Shown: piece by piece, positions 1 through 9,017 of the stretch
How positions within the stretch are numbered: the first letter of the stretch is position 1
Layout of the letters: each line of letters opens with the position of its first letter
NCBI GenBank assembly: GCA_021604825.1
Contig: BQJS01000102.1
Location: 1 to 16,628 of the forward strand
DNA from: Phycisphaerae bacterium
GTDB taxonomy: Bacteria; Planctomycetota; Phycisphaerae; UBA1845
Length of the DNA: 16,628 nt
Direction of reading: 5' to 3'
Position numbers and translations under genes: made by a program
The notes under the pieces: model-generated
What the model was told of the DNA's origin: nothing
What the model saw: the letters and a program-made list of their open reading frames with translations, nothing else
Databases searched by the model: none

Positions 1-84
1 CCTTTTTTTTGCTGGGGCATGGACATTGTGACGCAACCAATCAGGTGCGTGGGCGACCAGTCCCGCAAAGGGAGGATGTGACTC

Positions 85-492
85 TTGGACGGTGTCTCAA
101 CCGATCGCGACACGGTGACCGTCAGGGCCATTGCCCCACAATTCATCGTCGAGGATGTCGTTGCGACGGCGGAATACTACCGGGATGTCTTGGGTTTTGA
201 GATAACGGATTACTTTCAGGATCCACCGATACACGCGATCGTGACCCGAGGTCGGGCCCAGGTATTCCTTGCCAAAGCAGTCGGGGCATCGAGCGTCTCG
301 AATCGAACGCTAAAGCCGGTTGCGATTGACGCCTATGTTCGGGTGCGTGGGCTGGATGCTTTGAATATTGAAATTACGTCCCGCGGTGCCACGGTCCTCG
401 AAGGACCTGTCACTCGCGAGTACGAGGTGAGAGAAATCGTCGTGAAGGACTGCAACGGGTTTGTGCTCGTATTTAGCGAAGATGTAACCTGA
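85..492 (+). CDS. VOC-fold (glyoxalase/bleomycin-resistance-like) protein
   Basis: A 135-residue single-domain protein with the pattern of the vicinal oxygen chelate superfamily. The N-terminal strand APQFIVEDVVATAEYYRDVL is followed by GFE, and a second beta-alpha unit ends in VVKDCNGFVLVFSED, the usual C-terminal strand carrying a metal-ligand or structural Glu. The first-strand position that often holds His is Gln here, so a glyoxalase I reaction cannot be claimed. The start is TTG at 85, chosen because GGGAGG lies 9-10 nt upstream and the nearby ATG at 76 is followed at once by a stop. It is a cytosolic protein with no signal peptide. It sits about 100 nt before the large GH16 gene on the same strand, but nothing shows a functional link. 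Fold assignment is confident; substrate is unknown. Confidence 0.8.
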   Translation: MDGVSTDRDTVTVRAIAPQFIVEDVVATAEYYRDVLGFEITDYFQDPPIHAIVTRGRAQVFLAKAVGASSVSNRTLKPVAIDAYVRVRGLDALNIEITSRGATVLEGPVTREYEVREIVVKDCNGFVLVFSEDVT

Positions 493-591
493 AGCAACCC
501 CACCTGCGTGCTGCTCGATTCCGTTTCGAATGATACAACCACATTTACCCAATGGGGGCAGCAATCAGTCCCACCATGGAAGGTCAAAACA

Positions 592-3500
592 ATGACTACT
601 CGCAAGACGTGCATGCGCTTGATGGCGATTTGCAGTTCCCTTCTGGTGATTCCCACAACGGTAGGGCAAACATTGGTTTGGTCCGACGAGTTTGACGGAC
701 CGACGATCGATCGTGAGACCTGGACATTCAACACAGGCGGGAGCGGGTTCGGAAACGGGGAGCTTCAATACTATACCAATCGTCCAGAAAATGTATTTAT
801 CGATTCCGGCAGCCTCGTCATTGAGGCCCGACGAGAAAGCTATCTCGGAGGTAAAGAATTCACGTCGTCGCGGTTGGTAACGAATGGCCGCTTTTCATTC
901 AAATACGGAACGGTTGAGGCGCGCATCAAGCTACCGGATGTGGACAACGGAATGTGGCCCGCGCTGTGGATCATGGGCACCAATTTCGGAGCCATCAATT
1001 GGCCGGCATGCGGTGAGCTCGACATCATGGAGTTCGGTCGAAAGGACGGGTTCGACGCCGGTGTCGTCAATCGGCGCGTGGTTTCAGCCGCTCACTGGGA
1101 CTTCGATGGCAACCATGTGTTCACGCATAGCTTCACGGACCGGCCCACTGACATGCATCTCGATTACCATTTGTTCCGGATGGAGTGGACCCCGACTGAA
1201 ATACGCACCTATGTGGATGGCGACTTGTTTTGGTCGCTGGACATCAGTGACCCAATCGCTGATCAACTCACCGAGTTTCACGACCCGATGTTCTTGCTTA
1301 CCAACGTGGCTGTTGGTGGGTGGAATTTTATCGAAATCACTGATCCAGGGCAGATTTCTGCGACGTTCCCGGCGCAGATGCACATCGACTACATTCGCCT
1401 CTTTGACAACGGCGACACGGAATTGTTCTACGGTGACGATGTTCAGGAAACCGGTGACTTTGGCGTCTTCACCGAGACGACTCCGGTCAACAACAGTGTG
1501 CAGTACGAAGTCGATGCGTCGCTTCTTTTGTGGAACAATCTCATCGACGGCACTGAACCGGCCTTCGAGGGTTCAGAGGCCTGGAGCATGACGGCTGCTC
1601 CGGGCGATTGGTGGGGCATGGGCGTTCTCTCCACCCAGTTTGACCGCAACTTAAAAAATTACTCTGACGGGCACATGCATTTTCATATGAAGACGACGTC
1701 ATCGGAGACGTTCAAGATCGGTCTCAAGAGCGCCACTTCCGGCGAGAGTTGGGTGTTCTTGGAAAACGGGGGGGCCTCGTTTGGACTGGTGCGCGACGGC
1801 AATTGGCATGAAGTCGTTATCCCCCTGAATAGCTTTCTGAATGTGGACTTCAATACGGTCAGCCAACTTTTTATGATCGCGGGCGATCCTCCGGCAGCGA
1901 CTGTCGAATTTGCCATTGATAATATGTACTGGACTCCGGACGTTCCGCGCCCGACGCCAGAGAACGGCAACTTTGGCATATTCACGGAAGACCCTGCCCA
2001 CAAGACAGCTGGCGAATATCAACTGGGTGTTGATGGTGAGTTCTTCATTTGGGCGGACACATTGCTGCAAGGTACGCAGAATCCGTACGAAGGCACCGAA
2101 AGCATGTCATTGACCTCAGCCCCCGGACTGGACTGGTTCGGTGCGGCATTTACGCCCACGATCAAGTACAACCTTTCGGCGTTTCGCTTCCCCGAAAGCA
2201 AGCTGCATCTGGCACTTAAGACCAGTGCGACAACGACCTTCCGCTTAGGGATGCGCAGCGGTAACGTCGACGACATTGATCAGAAGTGGATCGAGTTTTC
2301 CAACGGAAGCGATCCGTACGGATTCGTACGCAACGGAAACTGGCACGTCGTTGAAATCCCGATGTCTGACATCATCGACGCCGTCAACCTCACCGAGGTG
2401 AGCCTACTCTTTGAACTTTTGGGCGTGAACGGGCCTATCTCAAACATCGAATTCGACGATGTATGTCTACTCGGTGGGGGGGATGCGTTACCCGTGGGTG
2501 CAGGAGTTCCGGACGCAGATGCCGGTGATGATCAACTGGTGATTCTACCGGTTAACAGCGCGACGTTGGACGGTACGCAAAGCACGGATGACGGGGTCAT
2601 TACCGATTTTTCGTGGACGCAGGTCAGTGGTCCATCGATGGCAACGCTCAACGGTGCCGGTAGCAGCATCCTCAACGTATCGAATCTGCTTGAGGGCGTT
2701 TATGTGTTTCGACTTACGGTCACCGACAATGATGGGCTGACCAACTCCGACAGCGCGTCTGTGACGGTCGCGACCCCGGCCCCGACGGCGGATGCCGGTC
2801 CCGACCAGATCATTGCGCTGCCCACAACCAGTGCAGCCCTGTCCGGTTTGGGCTCAGATGCTGACGGAACGATCGTCGATTTTGCGTGGACGCAGATCAG
2901 CGGTCCAGCCATGGCGACGTTACCGACGCCTTCGTCCGCAATAACGAGCGCCGACAATTTGTACGAAGGTACCTACGTCTTCGAGCTGACCGTCACCGAC
3001 AACGTCGGGCTGACGGGTAGCGATCAAGTCTTGATCGAGGTGGTAGACGTCCCGCAAAATATCGCGTTACTGAAACCGGCAACCGTGTCGTCTTCGGTTG
3101 GTAGTGGGTTGTTGCTCAATGGCGGGTTCGAGTTTGGGGTCGGAACAGACGCGGATGACTGGACGATGCTCGAGTTTCCAGCAGGGAATGCGACCGCGAC
3201 CGCAATTCGTACGCAGGCGCTGCCAAATACGGGCGCCTCCAGACTATCCCTAAGCGTAGTTGGCACGTCCTCAGGCGGCCCGGCTGCCCAGGCACAACAG
3301 CAAACGTCACCCAGTTCGGTGATTCCAGGCAATGCGTATGATTATACAGCACAGGTTCGTCGGGTTGGTTCAATCGGCGTTGGCGTCGTTGTGCAAATGT
3401 ATATGCAATGGCTCAATGCTGGCGGTATCGTGATCGGTGACTCCGGGTATCTGGACATCGGTGGCAGTCTGACTGAAAGCTACGCAGAGTACGGTTTCTT

Positions 3501-4134
3501 CAATATTGTCGCGCCCGCGGGTGCCGACAAGGCTTTGGTCATTCTTCGATTGGCCGGTGGTGCGATCAATGGATCGGCGGCTGACATTGCGTATGATGAC
3601 GTGTCGCTTTCGTCCGTGGGCGTTTCGCAGGTGGGAGACAACGCCGTTGATGGAAATCCAGTGACGGATTGGTCAAGTGAAGATGGTGATCCGCAATGGA
3701 TCGAGATTGCCCTGGGTGATCGCTACGAGATTAACCAAGTCGTACTCAATTGGGCTGACGCTCATTCCCAGGAATACGATATTGACGTATCGGAGGACGG
3801 CTCACAGTGGGCCACGGTGCATTCAACCGCGACGGGCGCAGGCGGTACGGAAACAATCGACTTGTTTGCAGTGGGTCAATACATTCGGATGTACTCGCAC
3901 GTCGGGGCTTCGATCAACGGCTGCTCGCTGTATGAGTTTGAAGTTTACGGTCAGCTTCAACCCGGAGACATCGACAACGACGGTGATGTGGATCTGGACG
4001 ACTACGACTTGCTTGCAGATTGTTTAACCGGCCCGGATGTTGAAGTTTTGCCCGGTTGTCACAACGCCGACTTGGATCGCAATACGCACGTTGATCTTCT
4101 GGACTGGGCCAAGTTTCAAGCCGCCATGGAATAG
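592..4134 (+). CDS. Secreted multidomain GH16 beta-glucanase with dockerin-like tail
   Basis: Predicted 1180 aa. A signal peptide (about residues 1-26, ending TTVGQ) is followed by a GH16 catalytic domain (about 27-272). This carries the ELDIME motif with likely nucleophile E142 and acid/base E147, the retaining arrangement of laminarinase/lichenase-type endo-glucanases. Next come two homologous 170-residue beta-sandwich repeats (from about 290 and 461, each beginning FG[VI]FTE) resembling the galactose-binding-like domain attached to ExoP enzymes. Two PKD/Ig-like domains follow (about 640-730 and 730-820), then an F5/8-type C discoidin domain (823-1121) that appears interrupted by another carbohydrate-binding-like domain (843-1006), then two EF-hand-like dockerin segments (1124-1180, GDIDNDGDVDLDD and ADLDRNTHVDLLD). 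I chose ATG 592, with GGAAGG 8 nt upstream, over an earlier in-frame GTG at 508 because it directly precedes the signal peptide. The protein should act outside the cell on beta-1,3- or mixed-linkage glucan; the exact substrate is inferred. Confidence 0.92.
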   Translation: MTTRKTCMRLMAICSSLLVIPTTVGQTLVWSDEFDGPTIDRETWTFNTGGSGFGNGELQYYTNRPENVFIDSGSLVIEARRESYLGGKEFTSSRLVTNGRFSFKYGTVEARIKLPDVDNGMWPALWIMGTNFGAINWPACGELDIMEFGRKDGFDAGVVNRRVVSAAHWDFDGNHVFTHSFTDRPTDMHLDYHLFRMEWTPTEIRTYVDGDLFWSLDISDPIADQLTEFHDPMFLLTNVAVGGWNFIEITDPGQISATFPAQMHIDYIRLFDNGDTELFYGDDVQETGDFGVFTETTPVNNSVQYEVDASLLLWNNLIDGTEPAFEGSEAWSMTAAPGDWWGMGVLSTQFDRNLKNYSDGHMHFHMKTTSSETFKIGLKSATSGESWVFLENGGASFGLVRDGNWHEVVIPLNSFLNVDFNTVSQLFMIAGDPPAATVEFAIDNMYWTPDVPRPTPENGNFGIFTEDPAHKTAGEYQLGVDGEFFIWADTLLQGTQNPYEGTESMSLTSAPGLDWFGAAFTPTIKYNLSAFRFPESKLHLALKTSATTTFRLGMRSGNVDDIDQKWIEFSNGSDPYGFVRNGNWHVVEIPMSDIIDAVNLTEVSLLFELLGVNGPISNIEFDDVCLLGGGDALPVGAGVPDADAGDDQLVILPVNSATLDGTQSTDDGVITDFSWTQVSGPSMATLNGAGSSILNVSNLLEGVYVFRLTVTDNDGLTNSDSASVTVATPAPTADAGPDQIIALPTTSAALSGLGSDADGTIVDFAWTQISGPAMATLPTPSSAITSADNLYEGTYVFELTVTDNVGLTGSDQVLIEVVDVPQNIALLKPATVSSSVGSGLLLNGGFEFGVGTDADDWTMLEFPAGNATATAIRTQALPNTGASRLSLSVVGTSSGGPAAQAQQQTSPSSVIPGNAYDYTAQVRRVGSIGVGVVVQMYMQWLNAGGIVIGDSGYLDIGGSLTESYAEYGFFNIVAPAGADKALVILRLAGGAINGSAADIAYDDVSLSSVGVSQVGDNAVDGNPVTDWSSEDGDPQWIEIALGDRYEINQVVLNWADAHSQEYDIDVSEDGSQWATVHSTATGAGGTETIDLFAVGQYIRMYSHVGASINGCSLYEFEVYGQLQPGDIDNDGDVDLDDYDLLADCLTGPDVEVLPGCHNADLDRNTHVDLLDWAKFQAAME

Positions 4135-4254
4135 GCAGGCTTGCAGTTTAGCCGGAGCCGATGCCGAAGTTAGACTATTGGGGTTTGCATAAAGCAGATG
4201 AATGAAGAACCGCACGATTTGTAAATGAACGATCTTCCGGAACTTGAAGCTTGC

Positions 4255-4278
4255 TTCCGTTGCGCCAGATTAACGGAA
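4255..4278. terminator. Possible hairpin between convergent genes
   Basis: A perfect 7-bp inverted repeat (TTCCGTT / AACGGAA) with a 10-nt loop lies in the 165-bp gap between the convergent GH16 genes, as expected of a shared terminator. There is no convincing T-run on either side, so this is a weak call. Confidence 0.3.
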
Positions 4279-4299
4279 TCAAGAATGACGGGCCGGAAA

Positions 4300-5802
4300 C
4301 TAACGGGCTCTGTCAAATTCGACGGCATCTTGTAGATCAACATCCGAATCGTTGTCGAGGTCAGCGGCTTCGAAGTTTGAGGTAGAGCATCCGCCCGGTG
4401 GGAGAGTCGTGTCGGGGCCCGCAAGACATGACGTGAACATCTGATGATCTCCGACATCGACGTCGCCATCCAGATCCAGATCGGCGGGACTCAGTTGTTC
4501 GAAGTCGAAGTAGCCTAGATTAAATTCACCCGGACTGCTTCCGTTGGCGAACCGCATGATCTGTTCGCCGGCATCGAGAGACACCGTTGCGAATACGCTC
4601 GTCCAGTTTTGCCAACCGCCTGTTCCCGGCGTTGTAACCTGTCCGGTCTTGTCGACCCCGTTGAATTCCAGTCGAAATTCTCCGCCGTTTTGATCCGACG
4701 CAACACGAGTTTCGATTCGATAGTTACCGGCCTGTGCGACATTGACGGTGTATTCGAGCCACTCGTTCGGGCACATCCAGCCAACATTGAATCCGCCTTC
4801 GTTGCTTACTTCGATGTCTACGCCTTCGTTGGGTCGAAACTCGCCGCCATTATTCGGCGAATCGCAATCGAGATACGCGACTTGCTGACCGCCGACGTCA
4901 AACGCTTCTGCCTCAATGCGGCCGGGAATGGCATGCGGCGTTCCCAGGAAAGGCGTTTGCTCGCCGGGTTCGGTTGGTTCGATTTCATAGACCCGCACCC
5001 AATCGACCTGCATCGTTGTCGTTGCCGGTGAAAAAACGCTTGTGCCGTCAGGCGGACCGGGATAATGGCCACCCACCGCAACGTTTAGGAGTAGATGAAA
5101 GGGAACATCGAAGGGCGCGCGGACGTTTTCCGGGGCAGCTGTGCTATACCAGTTGTTGCTGAACTCCGTGTGAAAGAGCACGTCATCGACGTACCAATGA
5201 ATTGAATCGGGTTCCCAATCGACTCGATACACATGAAAATTTGCGGAAAAATCGGTGCCTGGCGAATAGAAACCGGCAGCGAAAGTGTTCTGTGGCCAAG
5301 GTCCGCCGAAATGAAGCGCGCCGCCGATGACCTCGGCTTCGTTCTTCGTTTCCATGATGTCGATCTCGCCGCTGGACGCCCATCCACCATAAGGCGAATT
5401 CGTTGGCAGCATCCAAAATGCTGGCCAAACGCCCTGCGTTTTGGGCATCTTGATGCAGGCTTCAAAGCGACCGTAAAGAAATTCTTGATTGTTCAAGGTG
5501 CGGATGCGCGCCGACGTGTAGTTGAAACCTTCGAACGATTCTTCCAGAGCGACAATGTTCAGCGTGCCGCTTGAGACGAAAATATTCTCTGGTCGGTCAG
5601 TGTAGTATTGCAACTCACCATTACCCCACCCCGGTATGCCATACGCATCACCGTTACCGATCATGTATTCCCAATCGGAAGTGTTGAGGCTGTTGCCATC
5701 GAATTCGTCAGACCAAACAAGCGTTTGTTGCCCCGCAGATTTGTTGGCCAAACAACTTAATGCGAACAAAACACTGACGGCAAATAGACCACGATTTTTC
5801 AC
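4300..5802 (-). CDS. Secreted GH16 endo-beta-glucanase with CBM6 and dockerin-like tail
   Basis: 500 aa. Signal peptide about 1-25, then a GH16 domain (26-275) with GEIDIME placing the likely nucleophile at E146 and acid/base at E151, typical of endo-beta-1,3-glucanases. A CBM6 follows (about 284-437, from FLGTPHAIPGRIEAEAFD, with WLEY and RFANG elements), then two calcium-loop segments (DLDLDGDVDVGD and DLDNDSDVDLQD) of a dockerin-like tail with the CLAGPD linker. The start is GTG at 5802 with GGAGG 6 nt upstream. It is convergent with the other GH16 gene and follows the GH3 gene on the same strand after a 358-bp gap, so it may have its own promoter. The CBM6 and tail are clearly paralogous to those of the GH3 protein. 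It is expected to cut a soluble beta-glucan such as laminarin outside the cell; specificity is inferred from the family. Confidence 0.93.
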   Translation of the reverse strand: MKNRGLFAVSVLFALSCLANKSAGQQTLVWSDEFDGNSLNTSDWEYMIGNGDAYGIPGWGNGELQYYTDRPENIFVSSGTLNIVALEESFEGFNYTSARIRTLNNQEFLYGRFEACIKMPKTQGVWPAFWMLPTNSPYGGWASSGEIDIMETKNEAEVIGGALHFGGPWPQNTFAAGFYSPGTDFSANFHVYRVDWEPDSIHWYVDDVLFHTEFSNNWYSTAAPENVRAPFDVPFHLLLNVAVGGHYPGPPDGTSVFSPATTTMQVDWVRVYEIEPTEPGEQTPFLGTPHAIPGRIEAEAFDVGGQQVAYLDCDSPNNGGEFRPNEGVDIEVSNEGGFNVGWMCPNEWLEYTVNVAQAGNYRIETRVASDQNGGEFRLEFNGVDKTGQVTTPGTGGWQNWTSVFATVSLDAGEQIMRFANGSSPGEFNLGYFDFEQLSPADLDLDGDVDVGDHQMFTSCLAGPDTTLPPGGCSTSNFEAADLDNDSDVDLQDAVEFDRAR

Positions 5803-6160
5803 GGTTGCCTCCGGCTAGTTGAGTACACTCAGGCGACAAGTTTCTCAAGTTGCCCCTCTTGTTTGACTCATTCAATTCTAGCCAATTGACGTTTGATTTT
5901 CGAGGTCATTCAATTCCGTGCCAACGGAATATCAAGAATCCTTATCCGCAATAATTTGGCATGGCAACAACCGTACAAATGTTCTTGTAATACCTTCGCC
6001 TGTTTACAATACGATTATCGGCTTCACTGGAACCCAACGCACTCTCATTAGCGGCAACAGTTTCAGGAATCTGTCATCGCACGTCATTGCTGTTCGCCGG
6101 GAAGAGTCGAGATATTCTCCGCTCACTCTAAGGGTGGATCGTCGCGCAGGGGACGTGCGA
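5803..6160. other. Intergenic region upstream of the GH16-CBM6 gene
   Basis: A 358-bp non-coding gap. The part next to the GH16 start holds a direct repeat CAAGTT-TCT-CAAGTT (about 5838-5852) and a perfect hairpin ATTCCGT-GCCA-ACGGAAT at 5913-5930, either of which could be an operator for the downstream gene. I see no clear sigma-70 promoter. An 85-codon plus-strand ORF here lacks a ribosome binding site and any protein-like pattern and is not called. Confidence 0.5.
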
Positions 6161-8884
6161 TCAGTTCACAAATAGATTTTGAAACTTCGCAAAATCCTTT
6201 GCATCGACTGTGCCACTGTCGTCTAGATCGGCTTCACCAAATTGTGCCGGTGTGCATCCAGTGGGTGGCACTGATCCGCCCGGGCCCGTGAGGCAATTCT
6301 CAAGGAGTACATAATCCGCAAAGTCGATATCTCCATCGCGGTCGATGTCGCCGAGCGGGTGCAATAGAGTGAAGTCGAAGAAATTCACGTTGTACTCACC
6401 AGCAGCGTTTTGATTTGCGAACCGCATCGTTTGGGCGCCCTTGGATAAGTCGGTATTCGAACTGACTGTGACCCAGTTCTGCCATCCGAGAGTTGCGGGT
6501 ACGTTGATATTCCCCGTCTTATCAACCCCATCGAATTCGATATGAAAGTTTCCACCGGTCGTTTCCGACGCAACCCGTATGTCGATTTGGTATTCGCCAG
6601 CCGCAGCGACATTCACCGAATACTCCAGCCATTCACCGCTGGCCATCCACCCAACGTCGAACCCTCCGCCAGCGTCTGCACACACTTCGATGTCCACTTC
6701 CTCCAGCGGTCGGTACTGTCCACCATTGTTCGTTTGATCTGAGTCCAGATAGGCGACGCCAGTTCCACCGTGGTCGAAGTCTTCCGCTTCAATCTTTCCT
6801 GGAACAACGGACGGACTCCCACTAAAAGGCGACTGCCCGGTGCAACCGCTACCGACAACGATTGCGATTGTGTCCGTGGTGATAAGTCCGGCATCATCAA
6901 TGGCCCGCGCTGTGATCGAATAGCACCCGTCGGAAACTGCGTTCCAGATAAGACTATATGGCGTTGTGCTGTCTTCACCGAGGTAGTTTGCACCTTCGTA
7001 AAACTCGACTTTCGCGACAGAGCCATCTGCATCGGCGGCATCGACATGAATAGCAGTATTTCCCACCGGAATCTCTGCACCGTCCGACGGGCTTGTGATG
7101 GCGACAATGGGTGGCACCGACGAATAGTTCAAGCCGTATCCGTACGCATAAAGCGGCGCATAAACAGCATCTCCGAAGTTGATCGGGACCTGGGCGATAT
7201 TCTGCGGCCAACTGTGGGGGAGTTTTCCAATGAAACCATGATCGCCAAATAGCACGTCAGCGACACCTTCGCCTTCAGTTCCGGGAAGCCATGCGGCAAC
7301 AAAGGCGCTCCAGTCGCTGACGCGATCGCTAACCATCATCGGTCGCCCCGAAACGAGAACCACAACGGTGGGAATGTCGCCAATCTGGTTGAGGCAGTTG
7401 ATGTCCGTGGGATCGAGACTCAGCGTTCCGTTATCACCAAGGCCCTCGGCGTATGGCGTTTCGCCGATCACTACGACCGCGACATCGTGCCCCACAGACC
7501 CCGTCCCATTTTCGCTGAAAGTGACCGTCCCGCCACTGGCCGCTACTGCGCTTTGGATTCCCTGCAAGATTGTGGTGCCCGGTGTAATGTTACCGCTGCC
7601 ACCCTGCCAAGTGATGCTCCAGCCCCCGCATTGATAACCGATGTTGTTTGCACTCTTGCCTGCCACGAAAACATTGCTGGTCTTGGAGAGCGGAAGAACC
7701 CCGTCGTTCTTAAGAAGGACAAGTGATTTCCGAACGGCTTCGCGGGCGACTTCTCGGTGCGCGGGAGATCCCAGCGCGCCGCTGTTGACGAGAGTTCTGT
7801 CAGCAAGCGGCTCAACGAAAATGTTCGCTCGATCCTTGATCCGCAGGATGCGTCGAACCGCGTCATCGATGCGCGTCATGCTGATGTCATTGTTGTTCAC
7901 CGCCGACTTCAATGTGGCGATCCAGTTCTGCCAGTTGTTGGGCTCCATCCCCATGTCGACCCCGGCATTGACCATCTGCACTACCTTGTCGTAATAGGTT
8001 TGGCCTGACAGTTCGTAGACTGCCTCCCAGTCGGAAATCAAAAATCCATCGAACCCAAGTTCGGTCTTGAGCACATCGGTCAAGAGGTACGCCTGCTCGT
8101 GCATCTTCACGCCATTCCAACTGCTGTAGGATGGCATGATTGTGCCAACGTTGTTGCTGATCGCCTTAAGAAAACCTTGCATGTGCAGACTTCGCAGCGT
8201 GGCTTCGTCTAAGACCGTGTTGCCTCTATCAACCCCGCCGTTGGTCCCACCGTCACCCGCGAAGTGCTTGGCGCAGGCGACGATACGCTCTCCGCTCATG
8301 GTCGCACCTTGCATTCCTGCGATGAATCGCCCGGACAACAACACTTGCAATTCAGGGTCCTCGCCGAACCCTTCGTAAGTCCGGCCCCACCGTTCATCCC
8401 GGACCACGGCGACGCACGGGGCGAACGACCATTCGAGTCCGGTGCAGGCTACCTCCTTGGCGGTGATTCGACCGATCTCTTCGATGAGGTCAGGATCGCG
8501 CGTCGCCCCCAAGCCGATGTTGTGGGGAAAAATCGTCGCACCGAAGACGTTGTTGTGTCCGTGAACAGCATCGATGCCGTAGATGATTGGAATGCCCAAG
8601 CGAGTACTCAGCGCGGCGCTTTGATAAGCATCGTGCATATCGGCCCACCCAACAGGTGTGTTGGGCGCGGGAGCAGATCCGCCCCCGCTCAAAATGGAAC
8701 CGAGAAAAAACGTGGATACGTCCGCAGGTGTGGCACTACCGCGCTCGGCCATCGTCATCTGACCGACCTTCTCGTCGAGGGTCATGCTGGAGATGAGCGC
8801 TTCGATATCAACCGCTGACGCCATCGATGGGCAAAGCGCAACCGCGACCAGAAACAGACGTAGAGGTGTTTGAAACTTCAGCAC
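6161..8884 (-). CDS. Secreted GH3 beta-glucosidase (ExoP-type) with Ig, CBM6 and dockerin-like tail
   Basis: 907 aa. Signal peptide about 1-24 (MASA cleavage region). The N-terminal GH3 (beta/alpha)8 domain carries YGIDAVHGH (102-110), RDERWGRTYEGFGED, KHFAGDGGTNGG and the nucleophile motif GFLISDWEAV with D285. The (alpha/beta)6 domain carries GETPYAEGLGD (474-484), the segment where barley-exohydrolase-like enzymes have the acid/base Glu; I do not assign the exact residue. Then come an Ig-like domain (about 590-680), a CBM6 (about 695-842) and a dockerin-like tail (845-907, GDIDRDGDIDFAD and ADLDDSGTVDAKD). The start is GTG at 8884 with AAGGAG upstream. It removes glucose from non-reducing ends of beta-glucan oligomers made by the GH16 enzymes (family knowledge). 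It lies 133 bp downstream of the GH2 gene on the same strand, compatible with cotranscription. Confidence 0.94.
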   Translation of the reverse strand: MLKFQTPLRLFLVAVALCPSMASAVDIEALISSMTLDEKVGQMTMAERGSATPADVSTFFLGSILSGGGSAPAPNTPVGWADMHDAYQSAALSTRLGIPIIYGIDAVHGHNNVFGATIFPHNIGLGATRDPDLIEEIGRITAKEVACTGLEWSFAPCVAVVRDERWGRTYEGFGEDPELQVLLSGRFIAGMQGATMSGERIVACAKHFAGDGGTNGGVDRGNTVLDEATLRSLHMQGFLKAISNNVGTIMPSYSSWNGVKMHEQAYLLTDVLKTELGFDGFLISDWEAVYELSGQTYYDKVVQMVNAGVDMGMEPNNWQNWIATLKSAVNNNDISMTRIDDAVRRILRIKDRANIFVEPLADRTLVNSGALGSPAHREVAREAVRKSLVLLKNDGVLPLSKTSNVFVAGKSANNIGYQCGGWSITWQGGSGNITPGTTILQGIQSAVAASGGTVTFSENGTGSVGHDVAVVVIGETPYAEGLGDNGTLSLDPTDINCLNQIGDIPTVVVLVSGRPMMVSDRVSDWSAFVAAWLPGTEGEGVADVLFGDHGFIGKLPHSWPQNIAQVPINFGDAVYAPLYAYGYGLNYSSVPPIVAITSPSDGAEIPVGNTAIHVDAADADGSVAKVEFYEGANYLGEDSTTPYSLIWNAVSDGCYSITARAIDDAGLITTDTIAIVVGSGCTGQSPFSGSPSVVPGKIEAEDFDHGGTGVAYLDSDQTNNGGQYRPLEEVDIEVCADAGGGFDVGWMASGEWLEYSVNVAAAGEYQIDIRVASETTGGNFHIEFDGVDKTGNINVPATLGWQNWVTVSSNTDLSKGAQTMRFANQNAAGEYNVNFFDFTLLHPLGDIDRDGDIDFADYVLLENCLTGPGGSVPPTGCTPAQFGEADLDDSGTVDAKDFAKFQNLFVN

Positions 8885-9017
8885 GATTCACTTCTCTCCT
8901 TCGGATGGACTACTGATTCTAGGTACAAAGGAGTTGCTCAGCAACCTGAGTTGGCAAGGCGTGAAACCTGTTGATGGAACTGCCAATTATCAGACATACG
9001 GTTTGATGACAGGTGAT

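Noticed and set aside
5918..6175. 85-codon plus-strand ORF in the gap between GH3 and GH16
   Set aside because: No ribosome binding site and no protein-like pattern; it overlaps the 3' end of the GH3 gene.
8264..8818. 184-codon plus-strand ORF within the GH3 gene
   Set aside because: Antisense shadow of the well-supported GH3 coding sequence; similar long antisense ORFs occur across all four hydrolase genes.
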